Source: JAGLQA01 sp023135565
Lineage (GTDB): Bacteria > Acidobacteriota > Aminicenantia > UBA2199
Length of the DNA: 11,510 nt
Direction: 5' to 3'
NCBI GenBank assembly: GCA_030639305.1
Contig: DAOWCY010000223.1
Location: forward strand, 1-11,510
Of the stretch, positions 1-6,734 are shown in pieces. The notes under the pieces were generated by a model. It searched no databases, was not told the DNA's origin, and saw only the letters and a program-made list of their open reading frames with translations. The stretch's first letter is position 1. Each line of letters opens with the position of its first letter. The position numbers and the translations under genes were made by a program.

Positions 1-301
1 CGATGAACTTTGAGTCTTTGATGACTATTTTCATCTTAGCCCCATCGGGGATCAAGATCGAAGCAGACATGCGCGGCAGTTCCGGCGCGCCTTTCTTCAA
101 TATCTTACCCGCTTTGGGTACGATCAATTCGATAGCTTTGCCTTGCGGGGTCCTGACTTTATTGAAGTCATAAGTATCGAACTTGAATTTTAAGATAGTC
201 TTGTTGTCCGAAGAAGAGACAAGGCTAACTCCATTGGCTGCAAACATTGTTGTTACGCTTACTAAAAGCAAAAAAATTAAACACAACCTAAGTTTTTTCA
301 T
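1..301 (-). CDS. secreted protein with C25-peptidase-like propeptide, N-terminal part only
   Basis: Reading the minus strand from the ATG at 301-299 gives an open frame of 100 codons that runs off the left edge. The start follows a perfect AGGAGG ribosome site about 8 nt upstream. The product begins with a classic signal peptide: MKKLR, a hydrophobic stretch rich in L, I and V, then an Ala-rich cleavage region near residues 20-23. It is therefore exported. Residues about 70-88 carry KGAPELPRMS followed by IPDGAKMKI. This resembles the propeptide of secreted C25 (gingipain-type) cysteine peptidases, which has a G-x-P-x-LP core and a later IP-x-G turn. The catalytic domain would lie beyond the edge, so peptidase identity is inferred. 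It is divergent from the next gene. No convincing promoter was found for it. The frame and export signal are secure; the family is moderate. Confidence 0.6.
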   Translation of the reverse strand, partial: MKKLRLCLIFLLLVSVTTMFAANGVSLVSSSDNKTILKFKFDTYDFNKVRTPQGKAIELIVPKAGKILKKGAPELPRMSASILIPDGAKMKIVIKDSKFI

Positions 302-460
302 TTGAAAAACCTCCTATTATTAAATTTTATTTGTTGATGTTTGTACACATCGTAAAGACACCTATGTAAATTAAAAAATCTATCAAACCTAAATTTCTTT
401 GCCATACTATATGGTAAAACAAAAATCGAAAAAAACAATCGGCCTTTAGTTCTAAATTTG

Positions 461-560
461 GTTGTATTTTTGTTTTTTTTTAGGCAAACTAAAGTTGTAT
501 TTTTGGATTGTAGGTTGTATAGAAATAAAACCAACCCTATACAACTAAAGTTGTATTTTT
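461..560. repeat. three direct copies of GTTGTATTTTT plus an inverted repeat in the divergent spacer
   Basis: The 11-mer GTTGTATTTTT occurs at 461-471, 494-504 and 550-560. The last two copies extend leftward to an 18-bp identity beginning AACTAAAG (487-504 and 543-560). A fourth GTTGTAT at 514-520 belongs to a perfect 9-bp inverted repeat, GTTGTATAG (514-522) with CTATACAAC (537-545), separated by 14 nt. CTTTAGTT at 444-451 is the complement of the AACTAAAG arms. These sit in the 280-bp spacer between divergent genes and could be regulator-binding sites or an RNA stem-loop. Nothing else was recognised in 302-580 apart from the weak promoter candidate listed separately. Confidence 0.6.
495..523 (+). 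promoter_or_regulatory. weak promoter candidate for the heptad ORF and prsW-like gene
   Basis: TTGTAT at 495-500 and TATAGA at 518-523 are separated by 17 bp. The match is only 3/6 at -35 and 4/6 at -10, in an AT-rich region where such matches are common. Its position upstream of the ribosome site at 571-577 and its correct spacing are the only support. Confidence 0.25.
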
Positions 561-580
561 TAAGAGACCCGGGAGGTGAG

Positions 581-652
581 ATGAAGAGAACTCAGGAGGA
601 GATCAGGAGAGCTCAGGAGGAACTCAAGAGAGCTCAGGAGGAGATCAAGTGA
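581..652 (+). CDS. short heptad-repeat (coiled-coil) ORF, cut by an in-frame TGA
   Basis: An ATG at 581 is preceded by GGGAGGTGAG, an excellent ribosome site about 5 nt away. The frame reads M-K and then seven-residue units of the type R-(T/A)-Q-E-E-(I/L)-(R/K), ending after 23 residues at TGA 650-652. That stop is one A-to-T change from the AGA found at the same place in all other units. If it were AGA, the frame would continue through four more units and a basic tail (TKRIDKL...LKRKIK) to TGA 809-811, a 76-residue protein. That stop overlaps the ATG of the prsW-like gene (ATGA at 808-811), the arrangement expected of translational coupling. The composition predicts a highly charged coiled coil. 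This may be a broken small gene, a leader peptide, or a minisatellite that is open by chance. No function is recognised. Confidence 0.4.
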   Translation: MKRTQEEIRRAQEELKRAQEEIK

Positions 653-739
653 ACTCAGGAGGAGATCAGGAGAGCTCAGGAGGAGATCAAGAGAACTCAG
701 GAGGAGATCAGGAGAACTCAGGAGGAGATCAGGAGAGCT
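587..739 (+). repeat. 21-bp minisatellite, seven full units plus six bases
   Basis: Units start at 587, 608, 629, 650, 671, 692 and 713, with a partial unit at 734-739. The consensus is AGA-RCT-CAG-GAG-GAG-ATC-ARG. Units differ by only a few substitutions, so the array is young or homogenised. Every unit contains AGGAGG, identical to the Shine-Dalgarno core, but no start codon follows at suitable spacing inside the array. The 21-bp period equals seven codons, so changes in copy number would keep the reading frame. Confidence 0.95.
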
Positions 740-807
740 CCGCACTTGACAAAAAGAATCGATAAGCTTATGATTTCCCTTCCAGTTTTTTTAAAAAGGA
801 AAATCAA

Positions 808-2475
808 ATGAACACTTTATTATTACTGGGTTTGGCTTTGCTGCCGGGCTTCCTACTACTCTATTTTATCCTATTTATGGATAGAAACGAGAAAGAACCC
901 CTGGGCTTAGTGGTTACTATCATGGTCTTAGGCGCTTTCAGCGTCGTGCCCGTGGCCATCATAGAACATTTGCTGAATTCGCTGCCGATCTACGGCGCCA
1001 GCCCATTTTTAGATGCGCTTATCGTATCCTTCGGCCAGGCAGCCTTAGTCGAAGAAACGGCAAAATTAGCTGTCGTCCTGTTTTTTGCCTACAAAAGCAA
1101 ACATTTCAACGAAGAAAACGACGGCATCGTTTACGTAGGCGCCAGCGCCTTGGGCTTCGCCATGCTGGAGAATGTTTTTTACGTGTTATCTAAAGGCATG
1201 ACCACCGGTCTCTTAAGAAGCGTTACCGCCATGCCGCTGCACTGTTTTACCGGCGTACTGATGGGTTATTACGTCGGCCTATCTAAGTTCTCCGCCAGCA
1301 AAAAAGAAAGGAATAAAAAGATTTTTAAAGGTTTTTTCCTGGCTTTTATGCTGCACGGCATTTACGACACCCTGCTGTTTACCCGCACCCCCGCGGCGCT
1401 GCTGATTTTCCCCTTAGTCATCGGGCTGGTTATTTTCGGCATCCGCATCATAAAAAAAAGCCGCGCCATATCTACAGCCCGGGCCGCCGCCGTAGAAACA
1501 GGCGCCGACCCGGTAGTGCAGCAGCAGTTGTTTATCCAGGCCAGACCTAAGAACCAACTGTGGAAAATCATCATATCGCGGACACTTTTAGTGTTAAGCG
1601 GATTATTTTGGGGATTCCTGATCTTCGGTTTTTTGATCAACGTTGAACAATTTAAATCCAGGGTGTTCGATTTGATACTGGGCGGGATTCTTTTCAGTTT
1701 CCTACCTATTTTTACCGGTGTTGTTTTAGAGATTTCCTACCGCCGTCGCCGCGCTCTATATAATAAGAAAAAAGAAGACTTCAAAGATATTCCCGAAACA
1801 GCCTTGAAAGAAGAATTAGCGCCTCCCGGTTATTTCTGGCAGGTGGTGGTCTCGCGAACGCTGTTAACTATCAGCGGGATATTTTGGACCTCTTTGATAT
1901 TGGGGTTATTGGCGGACCCGGAAGGTGGGTTTTCGCAGTTACTGGAAGTGTTGTTAGGCGGGACAGTTATCAGTTTTGTGCCTATTTACATCGGTGTAGT
2001 GCTGGAGTTTTCTTACCGTAAGAAAAAGATAATCTATAATGAACTGATCAAAGCCGACCCGGAGCGGGAAGTGACTACCGTAGATTTGCGTTTATCGCCC
2101 CCCGGTCAATTATGGCGGATGATATTGTCGCGAATATTTTTAATTTTCAGCGGTTTATTCTGGTTCCTGTTTTTGTTTGAAGTTTTCGTAAAGGGCGCGA
2201 AAGTGGTATCCGACCTATCCGGGAATGTTCTTGCCGGAACTTTTTTAGGCGGATTTGTGTTGACTGTGCCGTTTATAATTGCCGGAGTGGTGTTGGAGAT
2301 TTCCTACCGTGGTAAGAAGGAGGCTTATGAACGCGTTCAAGAAGAGAAAGGTCTTCTGCCCCCGTCTCATGATCCGAAAATCCCTTTAGAAACCGATGAA
2401 GAATTCCGGGAATATTCGCAAAAGTTAAAAAGCGACCGGGAGCAGGACCGGTTTTATTATAAGAAGAGAGAGTAA
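808..2475 (+). CDS. PrsW-family intramembrane metalloprotease with three extra C-terminal membrane modules
   Basis: This 555-residue polytopic membrane protein starts at ATG 808 behind AAGGA (7-8 nt spacing). Residues 1-215 form the PrsW core. It shows NEKEPLG after the first helix (28-34), the metalloprotease motif EETAK (82-86), FAMLEN with the E-N pair at 121-122, HCFTG (145-149), and HGIYD (183-187), whose His and Asp complete the expected metal-site set. PrsW proteases cleave membrane anti-sigma factors such as RsiW; no such partner lies in this window. Characterised PrsW proteins are much shorter. Here about 340 residues are added, consisting of three copies (about 249-319, 341-411, 433-508) of a two-helix module, then a charged tail. 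All core motifs are intact, so activity is plausible. Residues 196-234 are encoded by a segment duplicated at 10833-10950. The gene may be coupled to the broken upstream ORF through ATGA. Confidence 0.85.
   Translation: MNTLLLLGLALLPGFLLLYFILFMDRNEKEPLGLVVTIMVLGAFSVVPVAIIEHLLNSLPIYGASPFLDALIVSFGQAALVEETAKLAVVLFFAYKSKHFNEENDGIVYVGASALGFAMLENVFYVLSKGMTTGLLRSVTAMPLHCFTGVLMGYYVGLSKFSASKKERNKKIFKGFFLAFMLHGIYDTLLFTRTPAALLIFPLVIGLVIFGIRIIKKSRAISTARAAAVETGADPVVQQQLFIQARPKNQLWKIIISRTLLVLSGLFWGFLIFGFLINVEQFKSRVFDLILGGILFSFLPIFTGVVLEISYRRRRALYNKKKEDFKDIPETALKEELAPPGYFWQVVVSRTLLTISGIFWTSLILGLLADPEGGFSQLLEVLLGGTVISFVPIYIGVVLEFSYRKKKIIYNELIKADPEREVTTVDLRLSPPGQLWRMILSRIFLIFSGLFWFLFLFEVFVKGAKVVSDLSGNVLAGTFLGGFVLTVPFIIAGVVLEISYRGKKEAYERVQEEKGLLPPSHDPKIPLETDEEFREYSQKLKSDREQDRFYYKKRE
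1393..1510 (+). repeat. 118-bp segment of the prsW-like gene that recurs at 10833-10950
   Basis: These bases match 10833-10950 at 117 of 118 positions in the same orientation. The one difference is C1485 versus T10925, which would be synonymous (GCC/GCT, Ala) in the prsW frame. The match stops abruptly at both ends. Here the segment is a seamless part of the open reading frame, so this is the donor copy or the intact copy. Confidence 0.97.
1552..2331 (+). repeat. coding repeat: three divergent copies of a two-helix membrane module
   Basis: Within the PrsW-like protein, modules of about 71-76 residues recur every 92 residues. Shared marks are an aromatic W near the start, I/V-S-R-x-(L/F)-L, SG-(L/I)-FW, an LGG or AGT turn, and then GVVLE-(I/F)-SYR followed by basic residues and a Y. 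Nucleotide identity between copies is low, so the triplication is old and under protein-level constraint. Each module is predicted to be a membrane hairpin ending in a positively charged cytoplasmic stretch. Confidence 0.85.
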
Positions 2476-2527
2476 CCTATCGTGAAATGGGTGCGGCGCA
2501 CCGGCCTATAAGCCGCTTCGCGGTAGG
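2476..2527 (+). other. compact GC-rich folded segment directly after the prsW-like stop codon
   Basis: An outer stem pairs 2476-2482 with 2521-2527 (seven pairs, one G-U). Inside are GGTGC-GGC-GCACC (2490-2502) and GGC-CTATAA-GCC (2503-2514). An alternative hairpin is CCGC-TTC-GCGG (2513-2523). TTTT follows only at 2541-2544, so this is at best a weak terminator or a 3'-end stability element. Confidence 0.35.
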
Positions 2528-2550
2528 TGGCGCTTCTCGCTTTTAAATTA

Positions 2551-2611
2551 TCAAAAATTTTGATCAAACTTTTTTAAAAGTTTGGCCTCCCCGGCAGGGG
2601 CCGCCGGAGGC
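2551..2611. other. cluster of AT and GC palindromes
   Basis: Three palindromes lie together. TCAAAA-A-TTTTGA is at 2551-2563. AAACTTTT-TT-AAAAGTTT is at 2566-2583. A GC hairpin pairs GCCTCC (2585-2590) with GGAGGC (2606-2611), with an inner CGGC/GCCG pairing (2592-2595/2600-2603). No classical T-run directly follows the GC hairpin on either strand. This could be a dispersed repeat unit or a bidirectional 3' end. Confidence 0.4.
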
Positions 2612-2782
2612 AAAATCGATGGGGGATCTGGGCTTCTTGAGCTTGCTTCTGAGAAGCGGTGGGAGAAAGCGTTTGCAAAGTCTGAGGATGTATTGGGCCG
2701 ACTGGCCGATGAAGCTTTTTCTGAGCACAGGCAGGGCAAAACCGAATTACTTGATTCTGACAGGCTGCTGTGTCGATTATAG
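2582..2782 (+). pseudogene. small antitoxin-like remnant
   Basis: An open frame from a TTG at 2582 to TAG at 2780-2782 encodes 66 residues with no ribosome site. The first part (SPAGAAGG) comes from the GC hairpin and looks non-genic. From about residue 24 the sequence becomes protein-like: RWEKAFAKSEDVLGRL, then ADEAF, then EHRQGKTELLDSD. A-DEA-x-x-EH-x-x-GKTE-LD resembles the C-terminal tail of small antitoxin-type proteins found next to toxin genes, from memory and not from a search. No toxin gene is adjacent and no proper start is visible. It is best read as a decayed fragment; a chance frame is possible. Confidence 0.3.
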
Positions 2783-2847
2783 CGGGAAGCCATCCGGCTT
2801 GCCGAAAGCTGCCGCTGGCTGAATACTGGAGGCCGAAAGCTGCTCTC

Positions 2848-2994
2848 CCCCATCCTGGGCGGATGCTGCCCCCATTGGGACGAAAAACGCCCCCCGCCGG
2901 GCGGAAGTTGTCCGACCCTGGGCGTGTCAAGCCCGACCTGGGGCGTATCAAACCCCACCACGGGCGGAAAACGTCCGCCTCTTGGCGGATTTAG
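2848..2994. repeat. degenerate 21-bp minisatellite, seven units
   Basis: Seven contiguous 21-base units start at 2848, 2869, 2890, 2911, 2932, 2953 and 2974. Each begins with a C-rich triplet and has a central GGGCG or variant about 12 bases in. On the plus strand the frame reads units of the form x-P-x-x-G-R-x; on the minus strand x-x-P-P-x-x-G. Units are clearly diverged but length is strictly conserved with no indels, which suggests selection for the seven-codon period or simple slippage expansion. GCCGAAAGCTGC also occurs twice just upstream (2801-2812, 2832-2843). No gene is assigned to 2783-3086. Confidence 0.85.
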
Positions 2995-3013
2995 CACCAC
3001 TGTATTCCAGTAA

Positions 3014-3059
3014 AAGCCCCGGTGTTTAAAGCTCTTCGGCTGCCGGGGGGCTTCTTTTT
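3014..3059 (+). terminator. rho-independent terminator candidate
   Basis: AAGCCCC (3014-3020) pairs with GGGGCTT (3047-3053). The inner pairs GG/CC (3021-3022/3043-3044) and a small AGC/GCT hairpin extend the stem. A T-rich stretch (CTTTTTC, 3054-3060) follows. It would end transcripts coming from the prsW-like gene or the remnant region, and insulates the promoter at 3087. Confidence 0.6.
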
Positions 3060-3086
3060 CTCTCTCAAAAAAAATTCTCAAAAGAG

Positions 3087-3115
3087 TTGACATTCTTTAG
3101 TTTTTTTTGTATCAT
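3087..3115 (+). promoter_or_regulatory. strong sigma-70-type promoter of the SIR2-STAND gene
   Basis: A perfect TTGACA at 3087-3092 and TATCAT at 3110-3115 (5/6) are separated by exactly 17 bp. The spacer is T-rich. Predicted transcription start is near 3122, giving a leader of only about 25 nt that consists almost entirely of the 20-bp repeat at 3127-3146. It lies outside the inverted-repeat-framed block, immediately to its left. Confidence 0.8.
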
Positions 3116-3126
3116 GTGTTTTTAAT

Positions 3127-3146
3127 AAAGGATAACTGGAGGTTAT
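3127..3146 (+). repeat. left copy of a 20-bp inverted repeat (AAAGGATAACTGGAGGTTAT)
   Basis: These 20 bases are identical to the minus-strand sequence at 9195-9176. The copy contains the ribosome site GGAGG (3138-3142) of the SIR2-STAND frame. GATAAC and GTTATC (3131-3136/3142-3147) can pair as a six-bp stem with TGGAG in the loop. Identity ends at once on both sides of the 20 bases. Confidence 0.95.
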
Positions 3147-3147
3147 C

Positions 3148-6100
3148 ATAGGAAAGCAGAATGAGATATTTAAAAAGGCAAAAATCTATGCTGAAGACTT
3201 AGCCGATAAATTACACAATCGACACAGGAAAAAAATATGCGTATTTCTTGGAGCAGGTGCTTCAATTTCATCCGGCAGTGTCAATTTTCAGACACTTAAA
3301 GAAAATATCTCTGCAAAATTTGGTAAAAATATCGCTGATCTTGATTTGGAAGATTGTTTCAACATGCTTTTTGCCGGAGTAAAACCTGAACGGCGTCCTA
3401 TTTTGATTAAGGATTTTTTAACCCTGGATGGCCGACCATCGACTGGCTACATTCATCTGGCAGTTCTGGCAAAACGTGGGCTGATCGATTGTGTGATTAC
3501 AACCAATTTCGATTCTTTCCTTGAAAAAGCCGCGAACATTGTTTCTGATGACTATAGCATCTTTTCGGTTCAAATTCCCCATTTATTGCGTAACAACGTT
3601 TTGTTAGAAGAACTTAACTCTTCAACAGTGCCAATCATTAAGATTCATGGAGACTGTAATCATGGCATTTATGACATTACTAATGATGAATTGAATAGTA
3701 GTGCTTACCCGGAAAATGTCACGAATCTCCTTCACCAAATATTTAAAACCCATGAAGTAATTTTCATCGGATACGGCGGTCATGAGAAAAAATTGGCCAA
3801 AGCATTGATGCCAATTGTAAACGAACTTAATCATATGTACTGGTTTAATCCGCAGCCTGCATCAACCGCCACAAAACTTTATTCTGTAATCGAAGATTAT
3901 TTGTTGTACGAAGGTTTACCTACTGACGAAAGTGAACTGTATTTTGATAACGTGATGAAAGAAATCGCCTCTGCCGTATTTTCTAAAGACGTTAAGGGAA
4001 ATAGGGGCGTAAATAAAAGAAAGTCAAAAAAAGTACCTGAAAAACCTTATATTGACACTATCAAAACCCAGGTAGCAACGTGGAACCGGAAAAGATTGAC
4101 TCATATAATCAGCGATGATAACTCAGTCGCCATAAACGATGTCTTTATAAGCCGTGACACGATCGACAGAGAATTGAAAGATTTTTTTGGTAGGGAAGCA
4201 TCGATGTTTATCCTGGTAGGAAAATCTGGTTTTGGAAAAACAACGCTGTTAAAAAAAATGGTCGCCGACTTTGATAATTCCGAAGATGCGTTTATGTTTG
4301 TCCCGGTCAAGACACTACCGAAAGAACTGCTGAAAACTGTCGGTTTAAAAAAAGGGGGATTCCTTAAAAAGGTCATCGCCTCTAACTTAGAAATATCACT
4401 ACCGGACCTGGAACCAGTGAATAAGGAATTGGAAGATAAAAAAAGAAATTTTATTATCGTCCTCGATGGTCTCAATGAATTTAGCACCACTTACAGCGAT
4501 TGCGAAAGTTTTTACAAGATGGTGTATGATTCTGCCGAAGAATTGGATGATTTAGGCATCACTCGTATAAAGTTTGTCATCTCTTGCCGGAATGAAACAT
4601 GGCACCAGCTTCAGCAGTGCTATACGCAATTTTCCAAAAAATCGGTTTTCTACAACTCAGGAAACCCAATAATCCTTAATCAATTTGATGCGGATGAGTT
4701 TAAACGAGCATATGAAAAATACAAATCCGCTTATTCGATAAAAACCACATATGAGAAACTTCTTCCTCTTGCAAAAGAGCGTTTGATGGACCCGTTTATG
4801 CTTAACCTGGCTTGCGTTGCCAAAAAAGGAGAAGAAATTTCCTTTGAAACGCCATCTATCGATTTATATAACAGGTTTTTTAAAATAAAATTCGAAATAA
4901 TCTATCAGACGGAAATCGATATTCCTCTTAAATATTTAAGTGACTTTGCTCAAAAGTGCTTCGATCGAAAGACATCTAAATTGGAGCTAATGGATATACC
5001 ACCACGGGCAGATGATGATTTGCTGCGGTATTTATTCGATCTGAATATTTTAGAAAAGGCTGAAGGGGCAGACAAGAGTACATATTATTCCTGGAGCCAC
5101 GACCGTTTTTTTTCATTTTTCTTAAGTAAAGCATTGAGAAATATTCGCTTAAATGATGAAAATGATCTGCTGCCGTTATTGGAGCAATCTTCAAGTTTTT
5201 TACCGCTGTATGGTGCGTTGAAGTTTATTTTGTTATCCTGTCAGGACATCCGATTGTTCGCCGGTTTACTTAATTCAGGAAATGAGGACATCCAATCGCT
5301 TCTAAAAGATGTCTTATTTGAAACCAGTCAATCCAACTCGGAAAAGTTTGAACAGATTTTCAAATTATACTCCAATCAACAGTCTACGATAGAGGGGATG
5401 CGCTTGCTTTTACAGGCGGCATCTTTAAATACCATTTTAAAAGAAATAGTTTTCCAGTTAATGGTAACAAGTGAAGAACCGTACATTCAGGCGGAGTCGA
5501 ATTATTTTTTTATATCACTGTGCATTAAAGAAATAAATAGAAAAGCTTATAAATTAGATAAAAATAATGTAATCAAAACCTTGAGCCTTTACAGGAAAAA
5601 GACCGGATGGGTTAATATTTCCACCTTACTTTCGTTGATAAGCAGACTATCCTGGGATAATTACAAAGGCGATGTTAAGGAATATTACAAAATAATTGGG
5701 GAATTGTTGCTCGAAAACTTTCTAAGTTTATCATTCGAAAATATGAATGAATTATCAAAACGGATCGAGCATTACACAAATAAGTATTTTTTTAATGCTC
5801 AAAACATAGAAGAATTTTTTAACCGCCTTAAAGAAGACAAAACCTATTTCCAAAACCTGGTAGATGAAATAAAAAACAATAGCGATAATGTCAGTGAGGG
5901 TATAAAACTGGTAAAAGAATTTATGAACAGAAGGGAATATAAAATAGAACGAATGATAATGAAAATATTTATTATCCTCCTGGGAAGAAGAAATTTTGCA
6001 TCTATGAAACAGCTCTTTTGGGAATTGCTGCACAACGCCGCATCCGCTGAACAAGGTGATTTTTGTACCGGCTCAATTGCATATTTGACTGTGAGCAATG

Positions 6101-6717
6101 AAATATATGATGGGGATCTCTTATATGACATAAATGAATTCTTTTTAAAGCATAGAACTGATCTTTTTGATTATGAATCGGATTACGAGACTTTATTCAA
6201 CCCGATTGGAACGTATGGGCTTTTATTTCCTATAAAGAATAAAGGTATAGCTATTGACTTATATAATCAATATATTACGCTTTTTGTAGCTCAAAAGAAT
6301 AACAACTTCCTTCTAAAAATTCTTCACGCACTGCGTCAATCTGTTTCACTTTTTACAAAAGAGGGACTGGCAACATTAAAACCGCTGTTAGATTACCGGG
6401 AAAACAAAGAAGTCAGGACTAGAATGATAGAAGTCTTGGGGGAATCATTTGCAAGAAATCCGGAAATCACAAGTATCTTTTTAGCACAGAACGATTTAAG
6501 TTTCACAAAGAAAGAACAGTATACAATAAAGTTTGGAACCGACCCAAAGATTCATGCGCATGCAATCACAATTTTGGAGTGGGGCAGGCTATATCATTTC
6601 TTTTTCTCTAATAAAAAGTATAGACTGCATGTTCATGAGATATTAACAATCCTTAATAAATCCTCAAGTTTAGTTCAAGCCATATCAAGAATAGTTGATT
6701 TTATAAAAAATCTATAA
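3148..6717 (+). CDS. SIR2-STAND NTPase, Avs5-like anti-phage protein
   Basis: The product is about 1189 residues. Residues 1-230 are a SIR2-type NAD-binding domain with FLGAGAS (33-39), TTNFD (118-122), KIHGD (165-169, presumed catalytic His) and IGYGG (206-210). A STAND NTPase follows: Walker A GKSGFGKTT (358-366), Walker B VLDGLNEF (438-445), a sensor-like ISCRNE (478-483), a DPF-x-LN motif (548-553) and a winged-helix end with WSHDRFF (649-655). The remaining 500 residues are helical, without recognised motifs, and are presumably the sensor. SIR2-STAND proteins (Avs5 type) recognise phage proteins and deplete NAD. The start is uncertain. The frame is open from 3136 and homology needs residues before 3250, but there is no in-frame ATG, GTG or TTG before TTG 3346. 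ATA 3148 lies 5 nt after GGAGG. ATG 3161 would work with a -1 shift in the A-run at 3171-3175. It ends 17 bp from the convergent methyltransferase gene. Confidence 0.85.
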   Translation: MGKQNEIFKKAKIYAEDLADKLHNRHRKKICVFLGAGASISSGSVNFQTLKENISAKFGKNIADLDLEDCFNMLFAGVKPERRPILIKDFLTLDGRPSTGYIHLAVLAKRGLIDCVITTNFDSFLEKAANIVSDDYSIFSVQIPHLLRNNVLLEELNSSTVPIIKIHGDCNHGIYDITNDELNSSAYPENVTNLLHQIFKTHEVIFIGYGGHEKKLAKALMPIVNELNHMYWFNPQPASTATKLYSVIEDYLLYEGLPTDESELYFDNVMKEIASAVFSKDVKGNRGVNKRKSKKVPEKPYIDTIKTQVATWNRKRLTHIISDDNSVAINDVFISRDTIDRELKDFFGREASMFILVGKSGFGKTTLLKKMVADFDNSEDAFMFVPVKTLPKELLKTVGLKKGGFLKKVIASNLEISLPDLEPVNKELEDKKRNFIIVLDGLNEFSTTYSDCESFYKMVYDSAEELDDLGITRIKFVISCRNETWHQLQQCYTQFSKKSVFYNSGNPIILNQFDADEFKRAYEKYKSAYSIKTTYEKLLPLAKERLMDPFMLNLACVAKKGEEISFETPSIDLYNRFFKIKFEIIYQTEIDIPLKYLSDFAQKCFDRKTSKLELMDIPPRADDDLLRYLFDLNILEKAEGADKSTYYSWSHDRFFSFFLSKALRNIRLNDENDLLPLLEQSSSFLPLYGALKFILLSCQDIRLFAGLLNSGNEDIQSLLKDVLFETSQSNSEKFEQIFKLYSNQQSTIEGMRLLLQAASLNTILKEIVFQLMVTSEEPYIQAESNYFFISLCIKEINRKAYKLDKNNVIKTLSLYRKKTGWVNISTLLSLISRLSWDNYKGDVKEYYKIIGELLLENFLSLSFENMNELSKRIEHYTNKYFFNAQNIEEFFNRLKEDKTYFQNLVDEIKNNSDNVSEGIKLVKEFMNRREYKIERMIMKIFIILLGRRNFASMKQLFWELLHNAASAEQGDFCTGSIAYLTVSNEIYDGDLLYDINEFFLKHRTDLFDYESDYETLFNPIGTYGLLFPIKNKGIAIDLYNQYITLFVAQKNNNFLLKILHALRQSVSLFTKEGLATLKPLLDYRENKEVRTRMIEVLGESFARNPEITSIFLAQNDLSFTKKEQYTIKFGTDPKIHAHAITILEWGRLYHFFFSNKKYRLHVHEILTILNKSSSLVQAISRIVDFIKNL

Positions 6718-6734
6718 ATTGTTTAATAAAGTAA

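Noticed and set aside
650..652. TGA read as an amino acid (recoded genetic code)
   Set aside because: The carbamoyltransferase gene ends cleanly at TGA (7501-7499) right after the family's conserved C-terminus, so TGA works as a stop in this organism.
560..745. Minus-strand SSPDLLL-type repeat protein
   Set aside because: It is the antisense reading of the heptad array, with no ribosome site; the plus frame has an excellent start and the coupling junction.
587..2994. CRISPR array in either 21-bp repeat region
   Set aside because: Units are contiguous with no unique spacers between them, and no cas gene is present.
2551..3093. 180-residue minus-strand frame as a proline- and glycine-rich protein
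   Set aside because: It is open mostly because of the GC-rich 21-bp array and palindromes. It has no ribosome site or recognisable domain and runs antisense through the terminator.
2989..4492. 13-bp match ATTTAGCACCACT between 2989-3001 and the SIR2-STAND gene near 4480
   Set aside because: A 13-mer match is expected by chance at this window size, and the surroundings differ completely.
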